DNA of 64,000 nucleotides from Halosolutus halophilus (GTDB lineage Archaea; Halobacteriota; Halobacteria; Halobacteriales; Natrialbaceae). Made by a program: the position numbers and the translations under genes. Positions 1 through 8,126 of this stretch are shown piece after piece. Location: positions 3,782,001 to 3,846,000 of the forward strand of contig NZ_CP094974.1 in NCBI RefSeq assembly GCF_022869805.1, written 5' to 3'. A model generated the notes under the pieces. It searched no databases and was not told the origin of the DNA. It saw only the letters and a program-made list of their open reading frames with translations. Positions within the stretch are counted from its first letter, which is position 1; each line of letters starts with the position of its first letter.

Positions 1-2
1 TC

Positions 3-740
3 GAGGGGAGCGTCCTCGTCGTCGGCGCGGGAGGACTGGGATCCCCGGCGATCCAGTACCTCGCGGCGGCCGGCGTCGGCCGTCTGGGAATCGTCGACGA
101 CGACGTCGTCGAGCGATCGAACCTCCAGCGACAGGTCGTCCACGGCGACGCGGACGTGGACCGACCGAAGGTAGAGAGCGCAGCCGACTACGTGGCGGCG
201 CTCAACCCGGACGTCGACGTCGAGACCCACGAGATCCGTCTCACCGCCGAGAACGTCGGCGATCTGGTCGAGGAGTACGACGTCGTGCTCGACGCCAGCG
301 ACAACTTCGCCACCCGGTACCTGCTCAACGATCACTGCGTCCTCACCGAGACGCCGCTCTCCCACGGTGCGATTTACCGCTTCGAGGGACAGATCACGAC
401 GTTCACGAACGATCGCGGCGAGTCGTCTCCGCCGTGTTACCGGTGCATCTTCCCCGAAGCGCCCGAACCGGGGACCGTCCCCGACTGTGCCACGACGGGC
501 GTGCTCGGCGTCCTCCCCGGAACTGTGGGCTGCATCCAGGCCACCGAGGTGGTGAAGTACCTGCTCGGGAAAGGCGACCTCCTCGAGGGCCGACTCCTGA
601 TGTACGATGCGATGGCCATGACCTTCGAGACGGTCCCGGTGCGGTCGAATCCGGCCTGTCCGGTCTGTGGCGACGATCCCGAGATCACGTCCGTCGAGGA
701 CGTGTCGTACGAGGGGACCTGCGAGATTTCGGCCGACTGA
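3..740 (+). CDS. ubaA: Ubiquitin-like SAMP-activating enzyme E1 / MoeB-ThiF family (5' truncated)
   Basis: The open frame runs from the window edge to a TGA at 740, giving 245 visible residues; about 25-30 N-terminal residues lie outside. A nucleotide-binding GAGGLGSP loop sits at the very start, followed by the RSNLQRQ motif, the DASDNF segment, and a PDC motif whose Cys is the likely thioester-forming residue. Two Cys pairs, CYRC and the C-terminal CPVC, form the structural zinc site of this family. The family adenylates the C-terminal Gly of ubiquitin-like SAMP/MoaD/ThiS proteins; haloarchaeal UbaA serves protein sampylation, tRNA thiolation and molybdopterin synthesis. UbaA rather than a dedicated MoeB or ThiF is inferred from the host group. 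Confidence 0.9.
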   Translation, partial: EGSVLVVGAGGLGSPAIQYLAAAGVGRLGIVDDDVVERSNLQRQVVHGDADVDRPKVESAADYVAALNPDVDVETHEIRLTAENVGDLVEEYDVVLDASDNFATRYLLNDHCVLTETPLSHGAIYRFEGQITTFTNDRGESSPPCYRCIFPEAPEPGTVPDCATTGVLGVLPGTVGCIQATEVVKYLLGKGDLLEGRLLMYDAMAMTFETVPVRSNPACPVCGDDPEITSVEDVSYEGTCEISAD

Positions 741-758
741 CCCGAGACGACGGGACCG

Positions 759-1544
759 TTAGCTCCGCAGAAGTCCGCCGTCGATCGGCACTTCGGACCC
801 GTTGACGAAACTGGCACGCGGACTCGAGAGGAAGGCGACGACCTCGCCGAGTTCCCGGGGATCCCCGATGCGATCCATCGGGATCTCGCCCGCCATGTCG
901 GCCAGTCCCGCCTCGTAGTCGTCGTAGGTGCCGCGGTCGACGCGGGCCTCGACCAGTTCCTCGATTCGCGACGTCTCGATCGTCCCCGGCAGCACCGCGT
1001 TAGCCCGGATCTCCGGCGCGAACTCCCGTGAAATTGTCTTCACGAGACCGATCACGCCCCGGCGCACCGAGTTCGAGAGGAGCAGTCCGTCCGCGACCTC
1101 CCGCACCGTCCGCGAGGTGATACAGGTGATCGTCCCGTCCGCCGAGTCGAGCAGGTGCGGGTGGGCCTCCTCGATCGTCCAGACGACGCTCATCACCAGC
1201 AGATCGTAGGCCTGGTACCAGTCCTGTTCGTCGGTCTCGAGGAAGGTCGTGCTCGGCGGCCCGCCCGAGGACGTTACGAGGTGATCGAGCCCGCCGAAGG
1301 CGTCGACCGTCTCGCTCACGAGGTGGGAGACGTCGTCGGGGTCGGTGAGGTCGGCCTGGACGGCGAGTACGTCACCTTCCGCCGTTTCCTCGAGTTCGTC
1401 GCGCGCCGCGTCGAGTCGATCGGCGTCGCGACCGCAGATCGTCACGTTCGCACCCTCTTCGGCGATCGCCCGGGCGGACGCAAAGCCGAGGCCGCTCGAA
1501 GACGCCGTCACCAGTGCCGCGTTTCCGTCGAGTTCGAGGTCCAT
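759..1544 (-). CDS. Short-chain dehydrogenase/reductase, atypical active site
   Basis: 261-residue SDR. The Rossmann glycine motif is TASSSGLG near residue 12 and the protein ends with the usual GSEVPIDGG segment. The start is the ATG at 1544 rather than a longer frame, because a TTTGTATC-like promoter box lies about 25 nt upstream and the fold begins at once. The canonical catalytic Tyr-x3-Lys is missing: after the ITS segment the matching place reads SNSVRRG, so Tyr and Lys appear replaced by small/Asn and Arg. A subgroup of FabG-like SDRs shares this feature, so the usual Tyr-mediated oxidoreduction cannot be assumed. It is convergent with the E1 gene with only 18 bp between them. Substrate unknown. 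Confidence 0.85.
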   Translation of the reverse strand: MDLELDGNAALVTASSSGLGFASARAIAEEGANVTICGRDADRLDAARDELEETAEGDVLAVQADLTDPDDVSHLVSETVDAFGGLDHLVTSSGGPPSTTFLETDEQDWYQAYDLLVMSVVWTIEEAHPHLLDSADGTITCITSRTVREVADGLLLSNSVRRGVIGLVKTISREFAPEIRANAVLPGTIETSRIEELVEARVDRGTYDDYEAGLADMAGEIPMDRIGDPRELGEVVAFLSSPRASFVNGSEVPIDGGLLRS

Positions 1545-1561
1545 ACTGAATTCCAGGAAGG

Positions 1562-1575
1562 CGGGATACAAATCT
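1562..1575 (-). promoter_or_regulatory. Probable box A (TATA) of the SDR gene
   Basis: On the minus strand the bases read TTTGTATC, centred about 25 nt before the ATG at 1544, the spacing of leaderless haloarchaeal promoters. Confidence 0.45.
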
Positions 1576-1734
1576 CTCGGGGGATCTTGTATCGTGATAG
1601 TTTGGAACAGATTGGGCAATATTCAGTCCGTGGGATGGGTTTGAACTGAAAAGATACTTTTATGATACTTTATGAGAAACTGCCAGGGAAAGCCAAACGC
1701 CATAGCAGGTCGAGGATATCCCGCGTGGAAAATC

Positions 1735-1827
1735 ATGGAAGACTATGACGTTGTATTCCAAGGTAGGCCCTCATATATCACAATTATTCGAAATGGAACT
1801 AAACCGATTAATTATTTAAATGGCTGA
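1735..1827 (+). CDS. Possible 30-residue small protein overlapping the next start codon
   Basis: An ATG at 1735 opens 30 codons ending in TGA at 1825-1827. The stop overlaps the ATG of the following gene (1820) by 8 nt, a typical coupling arrangement. The peptide begins MEDYDVVFQGRPS and contains an ITIIRNG stretch; no family is recognised. Base composition is much more AT-rich than the window average. It may be a leader peptide, a small real gene, or chance in an AT-rich promoter region. Confidence 0.3.
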   Translation: MEDYDVVFQGRPSYITIIRNGTKPINYLNG

Positions 1828-2191
1828 ATCTACTAATATAGTACAAAAGAGCTTTGAACTTCAAAAGAAAAACTCGTTCCCAAAGGACGAGCGGGATTAC
1901 GCCGTCGTCGATTTCTACCCCGACGAGGATCGAGTCGTAATTCTCGGCTGTCTCGTGAACGGCAACTCGCTCCATCAGCTCTCGCTTGAGGACCTCTCGC
2001 TCGAAAACGAGCTAGTGATGACCGGTTCTAGCCTTTACTTGTATCGCCTCGTCGTCGAATTCGCGAACGGCATCCCGGAAGTATTCGAAATCGAACATTA
2101 CGACGTGGACGGGGACCAACAGTACAGGGTCTTAGAACAGCACATTCCGCCCGACGATCCCGACCGTGAGTGCGGGACGCGCCCGAGTTGA
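1820..2191 (+). CDS. Uncharacterised small soluble protein
   Basis: 123 residues, acidic, with no signal peptide or membrane segment. The middle (VVILGCLVNGNS, then SLYLYRLVVEF) looks like alternating beta strands, and the tail is rich in Asp, Pro and Arg. No family is recognised. The first 60 bases and the upstream region are distinctly AT-rich, while the second half of the gene has ordinary haloarchaeal composition. It may be cotranscribed with the 30-codon frame ending inside its start. An AT-rich stretch with TTTTATGATAC near 1650-1670 could supply the promoter. Confidence 0.6.
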   Translation: MAESTNIVQKSFELQKKNSFPKDERDYAVVDFYPDEDRVVILGCLVNGNSLHQLSLEDLSLENELVMTGSSLYLYRLVVEFANGIPEVFEIEHYDVDGDQQYRVLEQHIPPDDPDRECGTRPS

Positions 2192-2266
2192 CGCACCTCG
2201 CGCCCGGTACCCGACGTGAATTACGGTCAGTCCGACCCCAGCCGCTCGAAGTAGATCGTCCGTCGA

Positions 2267-2764
2267 TCAGTCCTGGTGACGAACGCGGACCATCCCCTCC
2301 GACGTCACGCCGACGATCAGCGGCGACGCGATCTTTCGGCCGGTGACCGCGTTGCCGGCGGCGTCGCTGACGACTTTCATCAGGTCCGGGGCGGTGTGGT
2401 CGACCTTGACGCCGGCCTCGTCGCAGGCGTCGTAGACCATCTGCGGGACGTCGTAGAGGTCGGTGTCCGCGGAAACGCGAACGCGAACCGGCGCGCGAAG
2501 CGCCTCCGCGAAGGCGACAGTCTCCCTGGCCTTGGACAGGTTCTCGCGGGCGCTGGCCTCGATCGAGGAGACGTTCGCTCGCGAGGTGCCGAGTTCGTCG
2601 GCGATGTCAGCCTGCGAGACGTCCCGCTCGCGGAGGGCAAGCACCTGGGCCTGACGGTGGGTCAACACGCTCGTTTCGGGGTCGAACCCGATGTCGTCGA
2701 GCAACTCCTCGACGTCGTCGATCACGGCGATCGCCTCCGGGGAACTCGCACGCTCATACGTCAC
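2267..2764 (-). CDS. Tfx-type HTH transcriptional regulator
   Basis: The protein carries the Tfx signature: an N-terminal helix-turn-helix (LTHRQAQVLALRERDVSQ, then SRANVSSIEASARENL) and a C-terminal domain ending ASPLIVGVTSEGMVRVR. Tfx proteins bind DNA; the prototype was described near the formylmethanofuran dehydrogenase operon of a methanogen. The frame is open back to 2851, but residues 1-29 of that version do not resemble the family, and a GTG at 2764 (VTYERASS) has an AAACTTT box about 20-26 nt upstream, so 2764 is preferred. Its target cannot be seen; it stands alone between unrelated genes. Confidence 0.8.
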   Translation of the reverse strand: MTYERASSPEAIAVIDDVEELLDDIGFDPETSVLTHRQAQVLALRERDVSQADIADELGTSRANVSSIEASARENLSKARETVAFAEALRAPVRVRVSADTDLYDVPQMVYDACDEAGVKVDHTAPDLMKVVSDAAGNAVTGRKIASPLIVGVTSEGMVRVRHQD

Positions 2765-2943
2765 GCTAGACGACGGCGTGACCAAAGTTTCCACGGTCCC
2801 CCGGCCCCGAAATCGAACTCGATCCGGGTCACGGGTAGTCGGTTCGCGCACAGCGACGCGGTCTGGGAGCGGCTCGACTCGATCGCGCCAGCGTCCGTTT
2901 GCAGAGGACGCCGATCGGACCGGAACCCAGAGGAAAAACCGCG

Positions 2944-3936
2944 TCAGTACGTCAATTCCCAGCGTTCGTCGTCGATCGCCGAGAGTTCCTCCGCGACGCC
3001 CTCGGCGAATCGGTACTCGTCGCCCTCGCGAACGACCGTTCCGGCCCGTTCGAGGTGCTCGAGGTGGGCGTAGGACTCGCCGGGGCCGTGGAGGATGTGA
3101 ATGTCCTCCAGGTCGCCGAACAGGTCGGCGCTGACGGTCCAGGTGTCACACGGGCCCAGCCGATCGAGCGCGTCGAGCACCCGGTAGGACCGCTCCTCGT
3201 GGTGGTCGATGATGTAGGCGGCTCGATCGGCCGGCTCGTCGATCGGGTCGCGGTGGCCGGGCCAGGCGCGATCGTAGTCGGCGTCGACGATCCCCTGCAG
3301 CGCGCGGAGGTACTTCGCGAGCGGATTGTCGACGCGGACGTCCGCGCCGCCGACGTTCGGCGTGTAGACGGGGAGCAGGGCGTCGCCCGTGAACGCCTCG
3401 CGCCGGCCGTCGAGTTCAGTCTCGAAGACGCACAGGCCCGCCGCGTGGCCCGACGTGTGGACGACGCGGAGTTCGCGCCCGTCGAACGAGAAGGCGTCGC
3501 CGCTCTCGATCGGCGTCACGGTCGGATTCTCGGCGGAGACGTCCGCACTGACCATGAGGTTCCGGAGGACTTCCCGTCCCGCCTCGGGCATCCCCCACTG
3601 CTCGAAGTACCGCTCCTGTCGTTCGAACATCACGTCCCAGGCGTCCTCGTCGCCCTCGACGAGGGCCGCGTCGTTCTCGTGGACGTAGACGTCGGCACCG
3701 CTCTCGGCCTGAATCTCGCCCGCCAGACCGACGTGATCGTGGTGCCAGTGGGTCAGGAAGATCCGATCGACGTCGGCGAATTCGAGTCCGCGCTCCGCGA
3801 AGGCGGCCTCGAGCTGGTCCCGGGTCGCCGCCATCCAGTCGCCGGTGTCTATCAGTACCGTCTCCTCGCCGTCCGCAAAGAGGTACGCGTTGTTGTCGCC
3901 CTCGAACGCGGAGTTCGACAGCGGAATCCGATCCAT
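2944..3936 (-). CDS. MBL-fold metallo-hydrolase with C-terminal winged helix
   Basis: 330 residues. The metal-binding motif THWHHDH lies near residue 62, with later ligands in the TSGHAAG and TGDALLP segments and the GHRDPI motif near residue 220. The last ~80 residues (YRVLDALDRLGPCDTWTVS onward) look like the winged-helix tail seen in LACTB2/RNase-Z-like hydrolases. Proteins of this shape hydrolyse thioesters, lactones or nucleic acid; the substrate cannot be assigned here. The ATG at 3936 lies close to the fold start. Single gene, not overlapping its neighbours. Confidence 0.85.
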   Translation of the reverse strand: MDRIPLSNSAFEGDNNAYLFADGEETVLIDTGDWMAATRDQLEAAFAERGLEFADVDRIFLTHWHHDHVGLAGEIQAESGADVYVHENDAALVEGDEDAWDVMFERQERYFEQWGMPEAGREVLRNLMVSADVSAENPTVTPIESGDAFSFDGRELRVVHTSGHAAGLCVFETELDGRREAFTGDALLPVYTPNVGGADVRVDNPLAKYLRALQGIVDADYDRAWPGHRDPIDEPADRAAYIIDHHEERSYRVLDALDRLGPCDTWTVSADLFGDLEDIHILHGPGESYAHLEHLERAGTVVREGDEYRFAEGVAEELSAIDDERWELTY

Positions 3937-4061
3937 GGCTTCCCGTGACGCGGGAAGCGAGAAAATCCTTGCGAGTGCCCGCCGGCGACTCGTACGTCCG
4001 CCCGATAGTAAAAACGGCGTTGCGCGACGCTGCCCGGTGACTGTCCACCTGGGGAAGCGAT

Positions 4062-4550
4062 TCAGGATCCCCAGAAGTTCTCGCGACTGCCGAGTCGTTC
4101 GCGACGGGTGGCCGGGTCGGACTCGTCCTCGTCGGCCTCCGCGTCCGACTCGTCGGCGCCGTCGGCGTCGTCTTCGTCGTCCGCGAGTTCGTCCGTGTCG
4201 TCCGACTCCTCGTCGTCCATCGGCAGGAGTTCGAGTTCCTCTGCGCGTGCATGGTTGCTGTGGACCCGGGTGATCTCGACGCGAGCACGCGCTTCCGGGA
4301 GGACGCCGTCGACCATCACGATGAACCCATCCTCGGTTCGCCCGACGCCGGCACCGCTCTCGTGCATGTCGACGACGTCGACAACGACCTCTTCGCCCGG
4401 TTTGACCGGCTGGGTCTTCAGATCCTCGATCGGCTGGCTGTAGTGATTACACCACTCCTTGCCACCCCGGTCGCCGTAATGTTGACACCCCATTCCGGAG
4501 ATCCGTTCGGAAAAGCTCGGACAGTCATCGGCGAGTGGACAGTCTGCCAT
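4062..4550 (-). CDS. TRAM-domain protein with Cys-rich N-terminus and acidic tail
   Basis: 162 residues from the ATG at 4550. The N-terminus begins MADCPLADDC and holds four Cys within about 35 residues (positions 4, 10, 22 and 34), probably a metal or Fe-S site. Residues ~50-115 form a TRAM domain (VKPGEEVVVDVVDMHESGAG, ending VEITRVHSNHA), a beta-barrel that binds RNA. The last ~45 residues are almost entirely Asp/Glu/Ser. Small archaeal TRAM proteins act as RNA chaperones, and others are parts of tRNA-modifying enzymes. It is divergent from etfB with about 200 bp between. Confidence 0.8.
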   Translation of the reverse strand: MADCPLADDCPSFSERISGMGCQHYGDRGGKEWCNHYSQPIEDLKTQPVKPGEEVVVDVVDMHESGAGVGRTEDGFIVMVDGVLPEARARVEITRVHSNHARAEELELLPMDDEESDDTDELADDEDDADGADESDAEADEDESDPATRRERLGSRENFWGS

Positions 4551-4749
4551 GTTCCGTACTACCGGTGGCGTCGTTAAACCGTTTCCGTCTTGAGAACGGC
4601 AGGCAGGATCCTCAGTGACTGTTGTGAACGACGACGCCGGAACAGCCGGCGTCCCAACTCGACCGACGACGGGGACGGGTGTCAAGTGAACGCTGAGTAC
4701 GGAACGGGGCGTTTCGAAAACGTTTACGGGAGGGAAGACAGAGTGATAG

Positions 4750-5544
4750 ATGATGAAAATCCTCGTTACGGTCAAAGAGGTTGCGACCGTCGAAGACGAG
4801 TTCGAGATCGAGGGAACCACCATCGCCGACGAGTACCTCGGTGCCGACCTCAACGAGTGGGACGACTACGCCATCGAAGAGGCCGTCCAGCTCCAGGAAG
4901 ACGGCATCGCCGACGAAGTCGTCACGGTGACGATCGGTCCCGAAGACTGCGAACAGACCATTCGCCAGGCGCTCGCGAAGGGTGCCGATCGCGCCGTTCG
5001 CGTCTGGGACGACGCCCTCGAGGACGTCGACCTGCTCGACGTCGGCGCGAAGACGGAGATCCTGCAGGCCGTCGTCGAAGAAGAGGATCCCGACCTCGTG
5101 CTGACGGGCGTCCAGGCCGGCGACGACAGCTTCGCCGCGACCGGCGTCTCGCTGGCCGAAGACCTCGACTTCGAGTGGGGTGCCGTCGTCAACCACCTCG
5201 AACACGACTTCGACGACGGAATCGCCTCGGTCCGCCGCGAACTCGAAGGCGGCGTCGAGGAGCTCACCGAGATCGAACTCCCCGCCGTGCTGACGATCCA
5301 GACGGGGATCAACGAGCCGCGCTACGCCAGCCTGCGGGGCATCCGCCAGGCACAGCGCAAGGAACTCGACGTCCAGAGCCTCGCCGACATCGGCGTCGAC
5401 GAGAGCGCGATCGAGTCCCAGCTCGAACTGACTGACATGTACGAACCCGAGAGCGAGAGCGACGTCACGATCTGGGAAGGCAGTGCCGAGGAGACGGCGT
5501 CGGAGCTCGGTGACCTGCTCCGCGAGAAGGGGGTGGCACCATGA
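4750..5544 (+). CDS. etfB: Electron transfer flavoprotein, beta subunit
   Basis: 264 residues with the ETF beta/FixA fold: MMKILVTVKEV start, NEWDDYAIEEA, and the signature VLTGVQAGDDSFAATGVSLAED. ETF is a soluble FAD/AMP heterodimer that takes electrons from acyl-CoA and related dehydrogenases to the quinone pool. Two in-frame ATGs at 4750 and 4753 follow a GGGAGGGAAG purine stretch. The stop overlaps the alpha-subunit start by 4 nt (ATGA), showing tight coupling. No FixC/FixX quinone oxidoreductase genes follow here, although haloarchaea often cluster them. Confidence 0.93.
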   Translation: MMKILVTVKEVATVEDEFEIEGTTIADEYLGADLNEWDDYAIEEAVQLQEDGIADEVVTVTIGPEDCEQTIRQALAKGADRAVRVWDDALEDVDLLDVGAKTEILQAVVEEEDPDLVLTGVQAGDDSFAATGVSLAEDLDFEWGAVVNHLEHDFDDGIASVRRELEGGVEELTEIELPAVLTIQTGINEPRYASLRGIRQAQRKELDVQSLADIGVDESAIESQLELTDMYEPESESDVTIWEGSAEETASELGDLLREKGVAP

Positions 5545-6497
5545 CGGACGTCCTCGCGGTCACGGACCACCGCCGCGGCGACCTGCGCGACGTCAGCTAC
5601 GAGATCATCACCGCCGGTCGCCAGCTCGCAGACGAAACCGGTGGCGACCTCCACCTCGCCGTCATCAGCGGCACCGTCGACGAGTTCGCCGACAAACTCG
5701 ATCGCGACGGCGTCGACGTCATCCACACCGTCGACGAGGGCGAGGAGTTCAACCACAACGTCTACACGCAGGCGGTCGTCCAGCTGTACGACGACCTCGC
5801 CCCGCAGTACGTCCTCACGCCCAACAGCGTCAACGGCCTCGACTACGCGCCCGCCGTCGCCAACCGCCTCGGCCTGCCGATCGTCACCGACACCGTCGAC
5901 CTCGATACCGACGGCGAGACGCTGATCGCGACCCGCGAGATGTACGGTGGCAAGGTCGAGACGACGTCCGAACTCGCCGACAACGCCGTCGTCACCATTC
6001 GCGGTGCCGAGTGGCCCGCCGCAGAGGGGACCGGTGACGCCGCGATCGAGGCCTTCGACGCCGACATCGACGAGGACGCGATCGGATCGTCTGTCAACGG
6101 CTTCGAGGAAGTCGCCGGCGGCGACGTCGACATCAGCGAGGCCGACGTGCTCGTCTCCGTCGGCCGCGGGATCGAAGAGGAGGACAACATCCCGATCATC
6201 GAGGACCTCGCCGACGCGCTCGACGCGACGGTCTCGTCCTCGCGCCCGATCGTCGACAACGGCTGGCTGCCCAAGAACCGCCAGGTCGGCCAGTCCGGAA
6301 AGGTCGTCACGCCCGACGTCTACATCGCGATCGGCATCTCCGGCGCCGTCCAGCACGTCGCCGGCATGAAAGGATCCGACACGATCGTCGCGATCAACAC
6401 GGACCCCAACGCGCCGATCATGGACATCGCCGACTACGCGATCCACGACGACCTCTTCGACGTCGTGCCGGCACTCACGGAAGAGTTCGGCGGATAA
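5541..6497 (+). CDS. etfA: Electron transfer flavoprotein, alpha subunit
   Basis: 318 residues. The C-terminal half has the FAD-binding region of ETF alpha/Fix[52 protein letters not shown] and [17 protein letters not shown]. The N-terminal half is the pseudo-symmetric ETF domain shared with the beta subunit. It forms the heterodimer with EtfB immediately upstream (4 nt overlap). A short GC stem followed by six T at 6517-6544 marks the likely end of the operon. Confidence 0.93.
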   Translation: MTDVLAVTDHRRGDLRDVSYEIITAGRQLADETGGDLHLAVISGTVDEFADKLDRDGVDVIHTVDEGEEFNHNVYTQAVVQLYDDLAPQYVLTPNSVNGLDYAPAVANRLGLPIVTDTVDLDTDGETLIATREMYGGKVETTSELADNAVVTIRGAEWPAAEGTGDAAIEAFDADIDEDAIGSSVNGFEEVAGGDVDISEADVLVSVGRGIEEEDNIPIIEDLADALDATVSSSRPIVDNGWLPKNRQVGQSGKVVTPDVYIAIGISGAVQHVAGMKGSDTIVAINTDPNAPIMDIADYAIHDDLFDVVPALTEEFGG

Positions 6498-6516
6498 GCG
6501 AGACGATCGCGAGCGA

Positions 6517-6544
6517 AGCCGGAGGCCGAGTGAGCGGCTTTTTT
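6517..6544 (+). terminator. Probable terminator of etfBA
   Basis: AGCCG (6517-6521) pairs with CGGCT (6535-6539) and is followed by a T6 run ending at 6544, about 20-45 nt after the etfA stop. The stem is short; the T run is the main signal, as archaea terminate mostly on T tracts. Confidence 0.5.
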
Positions 6545-6866
6545 GGACGACATTCGCACGAAAGCGAGATAGCACGTCGTGGGGACGAGCAGTCAAGCGT
6601 GATACCGGCACCCGTACACGGGCTTCCGTCGGTCGCTGCGTACATCGAACGTCGTGAAACTGCGAGAATCGATCGGATTTTGCCCGACCGTTTAGTAGTA
6701 TTCCGGGCGTAGGCGTTTGTAACGCGGAATGTTCTGATGAAATACTGTACATTCGTTAGAAATATTAACCGAGACCGGAAGAATAGCGCCCAATATGGCA
6801 CCCACTATATGAATCTTGTAGTGAGAGTCCAGAACACATATGTACTACTGATTAGATACGACTCCT
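6545..6866. other. Gene-free AT-rich stretch before the binding-protein gene
   Basis: 322 bp without a convincing frame. The 3' half is AT-rich and includes GAAATATTAACC near 6758 and CACATATGTACT near 6836-6848, the latter about 25 nt before the ATG at 6867 and the best promoter candidate for the binding protein/transducer pair. Short frames here are too small and uneven in codon use to call. Confidence 0.5.
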
Positions 6867-8126
6867 ATGTCGTTCCGATCGAGTCGACGGAATCTACTGA
6901 CAACCATCGGGGTCGCTGGGTGCGGCGGCCTCGCCGGCTGTCTCAGTTCCATTCCCGGACGTAACGTCGACGACGGAGACGGTGGTGGCACGGATCGTAC
7001 GCTCAAAATTGGGGTGATGCAGCCGATCAGCGGAGGTCTCGGTTCTGTGGGGAAACCGATTCGAGACGCCGCATTACTTCCGATCGAACAGGTCCGAGAC
7101 CAAATCGCTCTCGGGATCGATTACGAGGTCGCGGACACGGAGACGTCCGCGAGGGCCGGAGTCGAGAAGGCTGCTCGCCTCGTCGAAGCCGGGTATCCGA
7201 TGGTCAACGGGCCGGCGGCCTCCAACGTGACGTTACAGGCGACCCAGCAGGTGCTCATTCCCCGCCGAGTCGTCAGTTGTTCGCCGGCGTCGACGTCGCC
7301 GACGATCACGGCGTTGAACGATGCCGGACTCGTCTATCGGACCGCCCTCTCCGACTCACTGCAGGCAGCCGTCCTCGCCGAACAGGCGTCGACGGACCTG
7401 GGTCGCGAGAACGCGGCCACGCTCTACGTGAACAACGACTACGGCTGGCAGCTAAGTCGGGCGTTCACCCGGTCGTTCCGGAACTCCCACAACGGGACGG
7501 TCTCCGTACAGGTCCCCGTCGAAACCGGACGGGACTCCTACACCGAAGCCATCGAGCGGGCGACGGCCGACGATCCGGAACTCATGATCGTGATCGGCTA
7601 CCCCAAGACGGGTGCGCAGTTGTTCGACGACCTGATCGGCGGCGGCTACGAGGGTGACATTCTGGTCACCGACGGACTGCGAGACGGCGGTCTCCACGAG
7701 GCGACCGACCACTCGATCGACGGAATCCGAGGCGTCGCAGCGGCCAACGCCGGACCCAGGGAGGACGACTTCGTACAGATGTTCAAGGACACCTACGACG
7801 CCGAACCGGGAATCTTCACGGCCCACGCCTACGATGCGACGGCCGTCCTATTACTCGCGAACGCCTTCGCCGGGCAGAACGACGGGGCGGCGATCAGGAA
7901 CGCGATGCAGCGGGTAACCTGGGGCCCCGGCGAGGTAATCTACCCGAAACAGCTCCCGAAAGGACTCGAACTCGCAGCGCAGGGGGAGAACGTCGAGTAT
8001 CGTGGGGCCTCGAGTTCGATCGTCTTCGACGAGTACGGCGACGTGGAGGACGCAACGTTCGAGTACTGGAAGTTCGACGAGAGTGCGGACAGCGGAATTA
8101 CCGAAATCGACAGGGTGAGTACGTGA
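6867..8126 (+). CDS. Tat-exported lipoprotein solute-binding protein (branched-chain amino acid type)
   Basis: 419 residues. The N-terminus has a twin Arg (RR at 7-8), a short hydrophobic run and a lipobox LAGC with Cys25 as lipidation site, followed by an Asp/Gly linker. The mature part is a Peripla_BP_6/LivJ-like type I periplasmic binding fold: KIGVMQPISGGLGSVG at the start, TALNDAGLVYRTALSD, ATLYVNNDYGWQLSRAF, and FTAHAYDATAVLLLANAF. No permease or ATPase genes are adjacent. Instead the stop codon overlaps the start of a chemotaxis transducer, as in BasB/BasT and CosB/CosT of Halobacterium, so it probably presents an amino acid or related ligand to that transducer. The ligand is not known. 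Confidence 0.88.
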   Translation: MSFRSSRRNLLTTIGVAGCGGLAGCLSSIPGRNVDDGDGGGTDRTLKIGVMQPISGGLGSVGKPIRDAALLPIEQVRDQIALGIDYEVADTETSARAGVEKAARLVEAGYPMVNGPAASNVTLQATQQVLIPRRVVSCSPASTSPTITALNDAGLVYRTALSDSLQAAVLAEQASTDLGRENAATLYVNNDYGWQLSRAFTRSFRNSHNGTVSVQVPVETGRDSYTEAIERATADDPELMIVIGYPKTGAQLFDDLIGGGYEGDILVTDGLRDGGLHEATDHSIDGIRGVAAANAGPREDDFVQMFKDTYDAEPGIFTAHAYDATAVLLLANAFAGQNDGAAIRNAMQRVTWGPGEVIYPKQLPKGLELAAQGENVEYRGASSSIVFDEYGDVEDATFEYWKFDESADSGITEIDRVST

